DNA of 64,000 nucleotides from Pleurotus ostreatus/Saccharomyces cerevisiae fusant (taxonomy: Eukaryota; Opisthokonta). The translations under genes and the position numbers were made by a program. Shown here piece after piece: positions 35,039-46,171 of this stretch; position 1 is the stretch's first letter; each line of letters opens with the position of its first letter. The DNA lies in the NCBI GenBank assembly GCA_024196135.1, contig JAMQCK010000013.1, forward strand, positions 124,596 through 188,595, given 5' to 3'. Under the pieces are notes generated by a model. It made no database searches. It was given only the letters and a program-made list of their open reading frames with translations, and was not told where the DNA came from.

Positions 35039-35809
35039 ATGGGCATTCCTACGACCACCTCGCGCACTTCGAAGACGACTGCGACAAAGCCTACGGTGCG
35101 CGAGGTCTCTGCCACTGACAAGGACAAACGCACCGTCGCCTCGAAGTCCTCCACCAAGCGCTCGGCCACAATCGCGCCGACCAAGAAATCCAACACCGAC
35201 CCCGACAAGTTCACCTGCAAGCGCTGCGGCGCTTTGCTCCTCGACTGCAAGAACCTGAATGTCACCGAGCTTCTCAGAGCTCCGAGCAGGGCAGTTTGGG
35301 AGCATAAACGCAAGTGCAAGGGCGCGCCTCACCCGAATTCCAACTCCGCCCATTCCTCTTCGACCGCCACCTCTTCGAAAGTTGCCCGCACGTCGGACAA
35401 GGCTAATGCGCCGACGGGCAGAAAGAGCGCTACGATCGACGTGAGGCGCCCCATCGCCGCTGGCAACTCCCGATCCTCCTCTTTCGAGCCCTCGCCCTCT
35501 TCTGTTGTGCCCTCGCGACCCACGAAGCCCAAGCCTAAGGCCGCCTGCGCTAGAGCCACTTCCAAAATCGACTTTTTCCTCCGCAAGGCCAACGAGAAAC
35601 AGCGCGCGCGGAAGGAGGCAGAGGCGAGGGCCAACGCGGAGTTCGTGATCGACCGGGGGACCAAGCGGCGGCTGGAGGCGGAGAGGGCGGCGGAGGAAAA
35701 GAAGGAAAAGGCGACGACGCGTGCGGCGATGGATTTGATCTACGGTGGGAAGTTGAAGAATGCGGACGATGAGGCGGCGCCCGCGGCGAAGAGGCAGAAG
35801 ATGGCTTGA
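35039..35809 (+). CDS. CxxC/HxxxC zinc-motif protein (paralogue A), 256 aa
   Basis: Single exon. The start at 35039 (MGIPTTTSRTSKTTATKPTV) was chosen because the paralogue at 36516 starts at the matching place and both share the leader CAGTACCTCAnAATG. After a Ser/Thr/Lys-rich N-terminus comes FTCKRCGALLLDCKNLNVTE, then VWEHKRKCKG: Cys-x2-Cys and His-x3-Cys about 30 residues apart, a likely C2HC zinc site. The middle is Ser/Pro-rich and disordered. The C-terminus has IDFFLRKANEKQRARKEAEA, RGTKRRLEAERAAEEKKEKA and AAMDLIYGGKLKN, ending AAKRQKMA, a basic coiled coil with a nuclear-localisation-like end. No named family recognised; a nuclear DNA- or protein-binding role is inferred. Confidence 0.75.
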   Translation: MGIPTTTSRTSKTTATKPTVREVSATDKDKRTVASKSSTKRSATIAPTKKSNTDPDKFTCKRCGALLLDCKNLNVTELLRAPSRAVWEHKRKCKGAPHPNSNSAHSSSTATSSKVARTSDKANAPTGRKSATIDVRRPIAAGNSRSSSFEPSPSSVVPSRPTKPKPKAACARATSKIDFFLRKANEKQRARKEAEARANAEFVIDRGTKRRLEAERAAEEKKEKATTRAAMDLIYGGKLKNADDEAAPAAKRQKMA

Positions 35810-36515
35810 GGGCCTGGGATGCAGTCGCGCTTGGCACGTCTGGCGCCTTGCAATGTTCAGGTGTGTATGGACAGCTGGATTTTTTTAATCTTCGTGTTGA
35901 CTGTCCATGTTTAACAGATCAATGGATTCAACAACGATGTTGACCATACTCACCCTGTACTTTCTACGTGCATACCTACTCCATCCATAGTCTCAACCTG
36001 TCACCCTTCTCCCTCAATTGTCTCAACCTTGGTGTCGTTTCTTTCGTAAGCCCACATCCAAGTCCCCCTTGGGGTCGAACACGCGCTGTGACGACTATCC
36101 GGACCCTCGTCGGAATGTGCCGGCACCCAAAACGTTCAGATGGCGCCGCCAAAGCACTTGGTCTGAACGTTCGCGTGCGCTAGGCTATGAGGTCGACTAC
36201 GTCCAAAGTCCATCCCTGGCTAGAAATAAATTTGAAGACGCTCGTCCATGAGCTGCTGAGCCTTGCCGCTTGTAATGGTCCCGAGTACGTCACTCGAGTG
36301 GGCTATATCGTTCGCTCAAATTTCCCTGATCATGAACATTGCGATCACCTGACTCAACGCGACAAAGACCGACCGGTCACGCTCTTGCAGGGGTGTGTTC
36401 ACCCTCACAGCCACCTCCTCCACCTTGACAACAGCCTCCATTCTTCGCGCGCCCTTACTGCTCATTGACCTTGCCACACCTTTTTCCACCACCCCTGCAT
36501 CTTCAGTACCTCATA
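35810..36515. other. intergenic, no gene seen
   Basis: Spacer between the tandem paralogues. Similarity between the two copies resumes only in the last few dozen bases before each ATG. Confidence 0.5.
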
Positions 36516-37454
36516 ATGAGGCTTCCCTCGTTTACCAAACACGCATCGAAGGGAACTGCGTCGAAGGATGGTGTTGCCACTGGCCATGCGACGTCTCCCA
36601 CCGACTCGGATAATCGCGCTGCCACAACGAAGCCCTCGACCAAGTCGGCCAACGAGTCCAGCGGTCCCTTCACCATCACCTGCAACCGATGCAGCGCCGT
36701 GCTCCCCGTCTACATAACGACAAAGAGGATCGAGGCAATTACACGGGCCGGGACCCAAGAGCTAAACAAGCACCAGCGCAGGTGCGAGGGCCCGCGTCGC
36801 TCACAATCCGAGTCCGTACACCCGGCAGCGGCCCCCACCTCGTCGAAGGACGCGCCAGCCCCCAGTTTATGGAACAAGCCCCGTGCATCGTCGGAGAACA
36901 CGGCTGCCCCGTTCGACGCCAACGGGGCATTCTTGAAGCGCGCCACTAACGACTCTCGATCCTCCTCCTCGATGCCATCAACCGCCATATCATCGAACAG
37001 GGTCTGTGCATCGAAGAACAACAAGAGCACGACAGACCACGCGGGTTCAAGGGCCACAAAGCGCCTCCCGCCCGCTGATCGTTCACGGTCCTCTTCTTCG
37101 ACCCCAACGACCTCTTCTTCTGGCCCTTCTCGCTCTACTGGACCGTCTCACTCTTCTGGGCGCCCTGGTTCTGCTGGGCTCGCTCACCCTACCCGACCCT
37201 CTCAACCCGCGCGAGCACCGTCCTACAGCGACTTCTACCAGCGCGAGATTGAAGCCAAGAAGCGAGAGCGCGAGGAAGAGGAAGCAAGGGCCGTGGCGGC
37301 GCTTGCCGTACACAGGGGACGCAAGCGTGGTGTGGAAGTCCCAATCGAGAAAGACGCTGGGGCTATGGACGAGGCGATGGCGTCTATCTACAGTGGGAAG
37401 GCGAAGAAGGAGGAGGGTGTGAGACCCGCATTGAAGAAGCAGAGAATGGCTTGA
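36516..37454 (+). CDS. CxxC/HxxxC zinc-motif protein (paralogue B), 312 aa
   Basis: Single exon, paralogue of 35039. It starts MRLPSFTKHASKGTASKDGV. The zinc-type segment is FTITCNRCSAVLPVYITTKR followed by TQELNKHQRRCEG, so Cys-x2-Cys and His-x3-Cys are kept while the residues between them have diverged. The central region is longer than in A and very Ser/Pro/Thr-rich, with SGPSRSTGPSHSSGRPGSAG-type repeats. The C-terminus has SDFYQREIEAKKREREEEEA, HRGRKRGVEVP, MDEAMASIYSGKAKKE and ends ALKKQRMA, matching A block by block. Only the zinc residues, the FxxR/K coiled segment, the MDxxxxIYxGK motif and the KRQKMA/KKQRMA end are conserved, so these are probably what matters. Confidence 0.75.
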   Translation: MRLPSFTKHASKGTASKDGVATGHATSPTDSDNRAATTKPSTKSANESSGPFTITCNRCSAVLPVYITTKRIEAITRAGTQELNKHQRRCEGPRRSQSESVHPAAAPTSSKDAPAPSLWNKPRASSENTAAPFDANGAFLKRATNDSRSSSSMPSTAISSNRVCASKNNKSTTDHAGSRATKRLPPADRSRSSSSTPTTSSSGPSRSTGPSHSSGRPGSAGLAHPTRPSQPARAPSYSDFYQREIEAKKREREEEEARAVAALAVHRGRKRGVEVPIEKDAGAMDEAMASIYSGKAKKEEGVRPALKKQRMA

Positions 37455-37661
37455 GATTCCAGTGCCCGATACGCGGGAAGGCTGATGTATTTGGGTGTCC
37501 TGGCGCGCTTCTGATTATCGTTCGACATTTGTTCAGTCATCAGCGCAAGAGCGGAGAGAATATAAATCCAACAATCAATGTCGGTCTGTATCAATACCAA
37601 TGGAACTCCTACTTACGAGCCTGCCATCTATGCGAAGTACACTGAAAATTCTCCTCGAGCT

Positions 37662-40132
37662 CTACTCCACCAAAGCAGGTTTTACATGCAACGGAAGCTG
37701 CACCCCCTTCTCCAGCTCGCCCTCCAGCATGGGGATCATGACGCCCGCCGCGCCACGATAGACCCTTGCAACGACGTCCGGCGAGACGCTGAACTCGAAT
37801 CTGCCGACGAGCTCGACGAGGAAGGCTGATAATTCGAGTACGGCGAAGCGCCAGCCTTATTATTGGGGGTATCGTCAGTAAAGTACCTTATAGCCAGTCG
37901 GTGTCGGTCACGTACCCGGGCATGCTCGATGTCCGCCGCCGAAGGTCAATCTGTGATGTGTGTTTACTATAAGCGCGAGATACACTCGAGCTGGAAAGTG
38001 CACGCACAGATTGCTGTATATGCCCCCGCCCGCCTTCTGGCTGACATAGCCTTCCTTGAGCCAACGCTCAGGACTGAAAAGATCCGCGTCTGGGCCGTAC
38101 AAATCCTTGTTCCTGCGAGCAGAGATCACTACATAAATTCCTTAAAACTCGGGCCCACGCCTCTAACCTCTGATACGCCGCGATGGACACCAAGATATGC
38201 TGCCCCTTGCGCACAGCGACTTCGTAGACCGGTCTTCCCTTGCAATCAAGCAGAGGACGCGACAAAGGGATCACGTCGTCCTGCGTCGCGGTGCGCGCCG
38301 TGTCGATAACGGACGTGTGGAAGCGGAGGACTTCCTGTTGGTGTGCGCCCCAGCCCTCAGCTTGAGGAGACCGCCTGTCCGCGCCGGATGAGTCGGCTTA
38401 CCTGGACCACGGCGTTGAGGAAGGGCATCGCATGAACGTCGTCTGCCGTGAGATAAGCCGTGCTTCTCGCACTGCGAGCTGCTAGGATTTCGGCGCGGAG
38501 GCGGTCTTGGATGGCGGGGGCTTGCGCGAGCTCGAGGAGTGCCCATGAGAGCGAGTTAGCGGTGGTCTCGTGGCCGGCGAGCAGGATCGTTCTTCGAGCA
38601 CTGGTGAGCTCGTGTCATCATCCAAAGAGATATGCTCACAGCAGCTGCGCATAGACCTCGTCCTCCGCGAGGCGCGCCTTGGGGTCAGCTGCCGCGTTAG
38701 CGGCGACTGACGCGCGTGCACGTTAGCCAGATAGACTTAGCCTACGCAAAGAACTGACGCACCCAACCGACTCAGGACGTCACGGTTCCTCTGCGTACCC
38801 TCGCCGGCGCTCACCGCCGGCCGCTGACGCTGCACTAGCTCCCTCGCCACGCCCTCAGCCACCTCACGGCACCGCTTCATATACGCGCGCCGCTTATTCG
38901 GCACGTGGTCGTTCCACCAGCGCTTCAGGGGGCGCGGGATGAGCGCGAGGGCTTCTAGGGCGAGGACCTCAAGGTCGGTGGGGGCGAAGCGGATTTTGGC
39001 TCTGAGTGGAAGGGTTAGTGGGGGGTGGCGAGGGTAGGGGAGAGTGGAGGGAGATGTACAGTAGGTTGGTGTAGACGCTGACGAGCTTGTTGTGCGTAGG
39101 GTCGTCTAGGGCATCGAATTGGTAGTCGAAGGCGGCTGGGTGGTAACTGTTAAGGAGGAAGAGAGGGAAAAAGAATTCGGTAGACCTTCACCGAGAGCAT
39201 CTGTCCCGCGGCATCGATGGTGTTTCTCAGTAGGCATAAATAGCAAAACGCTCACCCAAAGTTGCCCGTGCCACCCAGGACGGGATATCGACCACCATCC
39301 CACCATCGTTGGGCATCATGTCGATCCACTTCTCGGCCATCTGCAAGGATTAGACGCTCATGCCGACCCGCGTTTATATGCACACACGCACCTGCGCCGC
39401 CTTCGATGCGAAGGAGGGCACGTAGCCGTTCGCCTCGATACTGCCAAAGCTGGGCATCAGTATTCTACGCTGACGCCTGTGATCGTCGCCTAAGAGCAGC
39501 CTTGGTGAATATCGTATCGAGCTTGAGGTGGATGATAAGGGGGTGGACACGCGCACTCGCCTTCGACCACCAAGACACCCTTTCCCAACAACGTACGCAT
39601 GGGCTCCTTCCGGTCCTCGGAGCGTATGTAGGTGTACCCAGAAGCCTGCATGATGTGGTGCAGTGCTTTCGGGTCGGTGATGAGAAGGCGTTGTTCCTAG
39701 TGGTATGCGCGTAAGGAAAGGTGACAGGGACTACCCATGGTGGTCGGAAGTGGGTAGAGGACGTACACCGAACGCGCCATCGAACTTCACGATGTTGCCG
39801 AATTGATTGACCCAGTCGAAGTCAATCTAGAGTTCGATTAGAAACCTTGGTAGAGAATGTCAGGTGTAGAGGAGAATACCTGAGCGGCGGGCGAGCGAAG
39901 ACGCAGAGGGAGGTGACCTGTATAGCTTGGCGATCAGTCCGAGTCGTGCAATGAAATTGAGGACAGGGAAGCATTCACCGAGCAGAGGATGCGAATCCTG
40001 AGGGCCTGGAACGTTTGCGAGATACCGACGTCGGGCAAGCAGCCTCCATAAAGCAAGGGCGACCATGCAAGACGCTATGGTAAGCCGGACGAGGTGTGAT
40101 GAGTTGAACAGGCCCTCGATAGCAGTCTGCAT
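37662..40132 (-). CDS. cytochrome P450 monooxygenase (copy 5)
   Basis: Intact P450 on the minus strand, about 15 exons with the layout of copy 1. Start at 40132 (MQTAIEGLFNSSHLVRLTIA), hinge NVPGPQDSHPLLG, SPAAQ short exon, I-helix LLAGHETTANSLSWALLELA, EVLRFHTSVIDTARTATQDD for ExxR, SPERWLKEGY, heme loop LTFGGGHRACPG, and final exon WRFAVLELSAFLVELVGRF. The C-terminal segment SVSPDVVARVYRGAAG is identical to copy 1 although the two lie 34 kb apart on opposite strands; copies 2-4 are more distant. A TATAAC motif on the minus strand lies about 54 bases before the ATG. Substrate unknown. Confidence 0.9.
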
Positions 40133-40852
40133 GACTGCTGGCGAGACGTATAGCACCTATCGGATGGGTTTCATATCGACGGTGAGTTATAAGACGTCGC
40201 GCCTGTGAAGGTAGCCGCTCTGGCCCGATGCAGTTAGCTCGAGAGGCGTAGCGGCCGGTCGATGCATTTACTGCGGCAACGGCGACATGGATTAACTCCG
40301 GGTCTTTATATAGAGAGACACATCCTTTTCGACCCATAAGGGGGGATTGAGCGTATAGCGCGGGTGGGGGTCCTCTATGTTCAGAAATTGAGGAAGGTCC
40401 GGACGGTGACGCGTTCCTTTGTCAACCTCTACCAGCTTGAGGCAATACCTGCACAGGCAAAGCTTGACAGAAGTGTCCACCTAAGGCTCTATTTCGCGGA
40501 AGGTGCAGTCGATGATGTGCGCTCAGATCATGGCTCGAAGAGAAAACCAAACATAGAAACTCGAGGAGATCGGCGAACGCCGCAATGGACATGTGGCAAA
40601 CACAGAAAGACTCGGCATTTGCCTTCAACACCTTGGGCGCCTGTAAGTGAAAGAGACACATCCCCATCCTTTCGCCATAAGTACAAGGAGCGTCTGCTTG
40701 AGCGCTTTCGACTCTGATAACAGGCTGTGCAGCACATCTATTCCTATTTTTGCAGTGCCCTGTGGGAGCATAGCCTCTCAGATCCCAGCGTTTCATCTGC
40801 TTCGAACAACAACGCGTGTTTCCTTCTCGCTACTTGCTTCAAACCACTCACC
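40133..40852. other. divergent intergenic region
   Basis: Between P450 copy 5 (minus) and DUF6593 copy 3 (plus). TATAAC (minus) at 40186-40191. No gene seen. Confidence 0.5.
40186..40191 (-). promoter_or_regulatory. TATA-like box of P450 copy 5
   Basis: TATAAC on the minus strand, 54 bases upstream of the start at 40132. A second TATATAAAG lies further up at about 40307. Confidence 0.4.
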
Positions 40853-41554
40853 ATGGACCTCCTTGTCACCGGCACCTTCTCTCTCTCGAACGCCACCTTC
40901 ACCGACGCCGCGACGAACGCCCCCCGCTTCCGCACCGCCACGAAGCGCGTCCAGCTCAGCGCCAACCATATCGAAACCTACCTATACGGCATCCCCCTCG
41001 GGCGCGCCGACGCATCGAAATACGTGACACCTGATGACCTTTCGGAGGAGACGCTTGCAGCCGATGATGAGCTTGCCATACTTGCTGATCTGGAGTTGAT
41101 TGGGACGCTTCGCTTGGCTCAGTATGCGACCGATTCCGGCCATAGCGTGGTTGTGAATAGCAGAGATATCACGCCTCAGAGAGTGCATTTGTTGACGAGG
41201 TATGTACCTTGTTTTGCTCGCTACTCGATTATCAAGTCTCATCCTACGCCATACACAGCGGCGAGACCTTCACCGCGACTAACGGCAAGGAGTATAAGTG
41301 GAAGATTGAGTCCCAAATGTCGGGAGACTGCAAGGTACCCGCCCCAGATTTGTATAAAGTAAGAGGACCGCGCTGACTGTTGCTACAAGCTCTACGACAG
41401 AGAGACAAAGGCGGTCATCGCCGAGTACGCATCACGCAAACGACTCTCTAAGAAACCTGGAAAATTGCACATTGCTGAGGAAGGTCTGCCCGTCTTGAAC
41501 GAGATCATCGCTACTCTGGTGTACAAGATTCGCCGCTGGGACAACGGATGGTAG
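40853..41554 (+). CDS. DUF6593 family protein (copy 3)
   Basis: Three exons. The N-terminus MDLLVTGTFSLSNATFTDAA is followed by RFRTATKRVQL, then LRLAQYATDSGHSVVVNSRD. Exon 2 has GETFTATNGKEYKWKIESQM and exon 3 LYDRETKAVIAEYASRKRLS, LPVLNEIIATLVYKIRRWDN, ending GW. The T-F-x-A-x-N-G-x-E-Y-K-W-K and Y-D-R-E-T-K motifs define DUF6593. It is longer in the N-terminal part than copies 1 and 2 and is closest to copy 4 on the opposite strand at 47587-48277. Function unknown. Confidence 0.85.
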
Positions 41555-41794
41555 TCCTAGATATCGGGTTCAATGATCCTTCCTCCCTCTGGTCCGTTCC
41601 AATTGAACGAGCACGAACCGCCAATCGCCCCGAATACTGCACACGATATAGATTGAGCACGTACACTAATCATACAACATGGAATAGAGTAGCGCTGTAA
41701 TATACAAGAAAGCTAAAAAGCCGCCAATAGATCATACATAAATCATACAAGCCGAAGCCATCGCTCCTCGGCATGTTGCCCTTCACGGCATCGC

Positions 41795-44700
41795 TCAGTA
41801 CTCCGCTATATGCAGGACCTTGCCTGCGGAGGTTGTTAGCGTGCAGCCACTTTAAGAAAGCGGTCATAATACTCACCAACATCTGCCCACGGCGTCCTCT
41901 TCCTCTGCCCAAGCAGCGCCACATCCCCCGAGTCGAAGAACGAGTACCCAGCTGAATCAGAGAGGCCGTCAGCTCCCCTCTGCACAATCCACACCCAGCA
42001 AACCCCACTCACGAATCAACATCTCGTCATCCTCCTCATCGCTCTCCTTCACCTCGCCCCACCCATTAATCGGCCTCCCCGTCTTACTATCCCGCAACAC
42101 GCCCATATGGTCCACGAACGGCGCCGGGCGCTCGTTCGCGGAGCGATGCAGGTGCACGAGCAGCTTCTGCATGTCGCGCAGGTAGTTCTCCAGCGTTTGC
42201 AGGAAGCGCCGCGTCTGCAGGTGCTTCGACGACGCGCACACGCTCAACCCGTCCTCCTTGATGATGTACCCGATGCCGTAGCCGTCCGCGACGACGGGGC
42301 CGAAGCCGAACAGGCGGAGCGCGGGGTTCCCGCAGTTGGAGGTCGAGAGGACGGAGGCGTTGAGGAGGCCCCAGCCGGGGTCGGTGAAGATGCGGGGCAT
42401 GGTGGAGGCGGCTTCGGGGTCGCGGCGGAGGAGGCAGTAGAGGGCGTAGAGGTGGCGGTCTTGGCCGAGGCCTTGGGAGCAGTCCTTGGTGATCTTCGTG
42501 TGCCGCTCGCAGGCTTTGCGGAGCGCGGCGACCTTCTGGGAGGCGGTAGCTTCGGAGAAGTAGGTCTATAGGTGTGCGTGTGCGTGAGCAAGGCAAGGCA
42601 AGCGATGGACGAGAAGAGGCTGACCTTAGTGAACTCCACGCTTTCCTTCTGTACCGTCCGTATCGCCTCCGTCCGTCCATGCAAGAACGCCTTGGTCATC
42701 GCCGGCTCATACGTGCACTCGATGCGCCCATAGAGCCCAAAGTATGCCGCCTGAAACGCCATCTGCACGAACGCATCCGGCGAGAAGCCGTGCGAGGTGA
42801 TGAAGTTCTTGCCGTAGCCGGAGAACTCAAGGGCCTGGGAGGACAGGGGTCAACATAACGTTCATTATGCTCAAGTGTGTGACACATACCTGACAATCGT
42901 TCTGACAGATCAAGTCACTCAGCCTCGTCTCCGCAAACCGAATCCCAACCCTCAACTCGGGCGTCAGGTCCCATAGTAGCTTCTTCGGCGTCGTGTCCAG
43001 ATCAACGTGCTGATTCCGTGACGGCGAAGTCGCAGCTGTAGAATCCCGCGTCAGCGTATGGTTCCCTTCCTCATTCCCTCCCCCTCACACCCCATCTCCC
43101 TTATACCCCGGTTCAAGCAGAACAAGACACTCACACATCCTCCTCCCCTTCGCCCCCTTCGCGAGCGGACTGAGCTCCGCCTTGAATAGAGTCGGCGCGC
43201 TCGGGTTGATGCTCTTGGCCAACAGCATTAGCCCCTGCGTATATATATCGGCCGCGAAGCGCAGCACGGTATGCCCGTCGACGCCGCTGTGCTCGAAGTT
43301 GATGCCCGCGGAGCCGCTGCCGGTGACGATGATTTGGAGCTAGGAAGTGGTCAGAAGGAGTACATCGCGCACGAAGGTGAGGGGGGAACGGAACGCACGA
43401 AGGTGAGAAGAAACGGTAGAGAATGCTCACCTTATCATACCACCGATTCAAGCATGTCCCGACTTGCACCCCGCCGTCAAGCTCGTACGTGCCGCACAGG
43501 AAGTTCGCGCAGATCTCTGCGAGCTTCCTCGACTCCAGGCTCGAGCCGTCCTTCCTGTTCTTCTCCTGGGGCGAGCAGCTGTGCGATGGGTACAGCTTCG
43601 CGAATTCTGCAGTATCGTATGTCAGTGCACACGATCCCCCACGTCATGACTAAACAGACGACGACGCACCTTCCTCCTCGGCCCAGTCATCCAAGCAGAC
43701 GATGAATAACGCGCCGTCAACCAACTGCAACGAGCTCCTGTTGTTGGTCGTCGTGGTCTTCAAGACAGTGCGCAGCTTCGACCACGTCTTGCGGTTCTCC
43801 GTGGTTAGCACGCCGATAGCTTGGTGCGCGGCCTCCGCGGGCTTAGTCTCGTCGGCATCGTTGACGATGGCTTGGAGGTTGCGGATGACCTCGCGCTCAG
43901 TAAGGAGGGGCTTGTTATCCATGTCGAGGACGGGGAACCAGTCTGTAAGGGGAGGTGAGAGCGGTCAGATAGGAGGGGGAAGGGCGACGTACAAAACTGG
44001 CCCCGCCGCACTACGACGATGTGTCGCGATTCTGAGTTGACTTGCATCTTGCAGCCGCGCTACACGGGGGTGTCAGCGGCGCTATACAAGGCTCGACGCG
44101 AGATGTACCTCGGTAGGGATGCGCGCGGTGCCGAACAGTCGGGTATACTGGTCCATATCTAGGGGTATCTTGCCGCGGATGGTATCGGGCTCGAGGATGC
44201 CTTCGCGGAGGTCGTGGATGAAGCCGAGGGAGGCAATAATAAGGGAGGCAGCGCGAGGGAGTTGGGCACCTCGCGTGGGGTTGGGGTCGTTCCTGCGTCG
44301 ACTGGTTAGCTATGTAAGCGGAATGAAGAAGGAATCGCACGCACTCAAACACGAAGAACGGGTTCAGGGACAAGACGACGGATTCGGAGTGGCTGAGGTA
44401 GCTCTCGTACCAAAAGTCCTCGATGTACGAGTCGTGCGTCTTGTCCCACTCGAGAAGCTTCTGCTGCAGCTTCTCACCGTCCCCTCCTTGCCCTGTCCGC
44501 ACGTCAGCGATCGCTGATCGGCACCCATCGGCGCGCGTATACGCACTCAAAAAATCGGCTACCGCTGCCTTGGTCGCTTCATGCTCCTCCTCGTCTTGCA
44601 GAGGTTCCAGCGCGCGCAGGTATCGCTGGCAAGTCTCCTCGAGCGGTGGGATTGGAAGCTTTGGGAGCTTGCTCTGCCCAGCGAACGTCCTCGATTCTGC

Positions 44701-44811
44701 TGGGTAAGGCGCCTTCGGCGGTGGGCCTTTGGGCGGACTCTTAGCGATGCCAGTTGGCGATCTCGGTGCTGGTGGCGGCGACGTGGAGACTGCGACTGGT
44801 GAGGGCGCCAT
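41795..44811 (-). CDS. carnitine O-acetyltransferase, Yat2-like
   Basis: Transfers acetyl groups between CoA and carnitine so they can move between cytosol, peroxisome and mitochondrion; needed on acetate, ethanol or fatty acids. About twelve exons, roughly 760 residues. After a Pro-rich start (MAPSPVAVSTSPPPAPRSPT) comes the family opening KLPIPPLEETCQRYLRALEP. Further blocks are FWYESYLSHSESVVLSLNPF, IPLDMDQYTRLFGTARIPTE and VRRGQF. The catalytic His lies in INFEHSGVDGHTVLRFAADI near 43290. Near the C-terminus are STSNCGNPALRLFGFGPVVA and DGYGIGYIIKEDGLSVCASS. The C-terminus is acidic (ESDEEDDEML) and ends HIAEY, without a peroxisomal AKL-type signal, which favours a cytosolic Yat2-type enzyme. 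The last exon is only nine codons plus stop and is the least certain. Confidence 0.9.
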
Positions 44812-45602
44812 CGTGGTGAGCAGCGACAGTGACGGTCGCGGTCAAGAAGCTACGATGCTTCTTAAGCGTCGAAGCGGCGGGTGCGGGGAAAGTGCGGGGC
44901 CCCTTGCGCCCCGCGTGATGACGAAATCGTGCTGATAACCCAATCAAAACGTGACCATTTACCGACGCGGCGGAACGTGCAGAGCGCGGGGTGCCGGCGC
45001 GGGCAGCCGCCCAGTGGATGCCTGCCGAGCGTCCGCCACCGTCTGAGGTTGGTCAGTAGAGCAGCCGATGTCGGCTGGGCGTTAGCGCGGCGATAACTGC
45101 GCAGGAGGACGGGGTGAGGGGAGCCGCCCTCCCTCTCCGCCTCAGCAACCAATGGAGTGGCAGTTTCGGAGCTTTGCTGCCAGTCTATTGGCCGTTGAAG
45201 AGGCACCACACAGCCTCCGAGTCTATTGCGGTCTTGCAATACCTATGATAAGGCCCTGAACTGAATGAGAGGAGTGCGTCATGAGGAAGAGGAAGCGGAG
45301 AAGGATACAGAAGTACAGGTGGTTCCGGTAGCTTCGCCTTCAATTCCTTCGTCGCAGAAGCCGTGGTCGCTCGGGCACGTACACTCTCTATGACATCTTG
45401 AGCTCGTACTTGCCAGCATACGCCTCGGAGATGGAAAGTGGGAAGAAGTACTTCAATAAGCGCGTCGCTTGCCGGGCTCGGAGTATGGACATTTTGCTGC
45501 CGCCAAACATCTGAGACCTGTCCCGAGGTTTAAATATCATGCAAGGTGCCAAATCCCTGCAGACGCTGACCATTTACATGCCGTACCGGCATTACTCCTG
45601 AG
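44812..45602. other. intergenic, no gene seen
   Basis: Upstream of carnitine acetyltransferase and left flank of the retroelement. A 61-codon minus-strand frame at 45388-45573 ends SEAYAGKYELKMS; it looks vaguely protein-like, but nothing supports it. Confidence 0.45.
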
Positions 45603-45607
45603 CAGAT
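45603..45607. repeat. target-site duplication CAGAT (left)
   Basis: Same five bases as 47243-47247, directly outside the element. Confidence 0.75.
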
Positions 45608-45845
45608 TCTTGACGCAGCTTACTTGCGGAAGCCTGACTAGATCTTGAGGCACACGAAGATGAGGGGGAAAAGTAGGAATGAATCGCTCTGAGTAGTATT
45701 TTCGCCCTCTCAGGCCTGTATATAAGTCGTACATGAGAAAAACCAGGATCTTCTACGAAGATCCACAACGATCCACACGGATCCACATGAGTCATGTGAG
45801 TCATGCCCGGTCACGATGTCCGGGTTGGACCCACAAATGTCAACA
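45608..45845 (-). repeat. 3' LTR (minus-strand orientation)
   Basis: 238 bases, identical by eye to 47005-47242. It contains a cluster of GATCCACA repeats and two GAGTCATG copies near 45750-45800 and a TATATAAG at about 45719. Confidence 0.85.
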
Positions 45846-45854
45846 CTCCCCCGC
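45846..45854 (-). other. polypurine tract
   Basis: Minus strand GCGGGGGAG directly before the 3' LTR TGTTGACA; primer for plus-strand DNA synthesis. Confidence 0.7.
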
Positions 45855-46171
45855 AAGCCGGACATCGACCCGACTCGCGCCATTGTAAGTACAGTACACG
45901 TGAAGTAGTAATCAGAAAAATCGACCCCGACTGTGGTACTCCCCCGGGACTCACCGTTCCGTCACTCACTCGAACTATAACGCGCGCGCCATCACAGTAC
46001 ACGATCCGGTACGTGATCTCCCCCAGGAACGCACTGCACGTCAAAGCCCCCCGGCTTGCAAGTGGTGGCACCTGCTGTGACACCCCATTGTCTACAGCTA
46101 TTGAACATCCCCTGAGGTTTTCCCAGTCTCCACATATTTGTTGCCTCTACCACGGACAACAATCCATCAAT

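Noticed and set aside
45388..45573. 61-codon minus-strand frame ending SEAYAGKYELKMS
   Set aside because: Looks slightly protein-like, but has no partner exon, no recognisable family, and lies in the flank of a retroelement.
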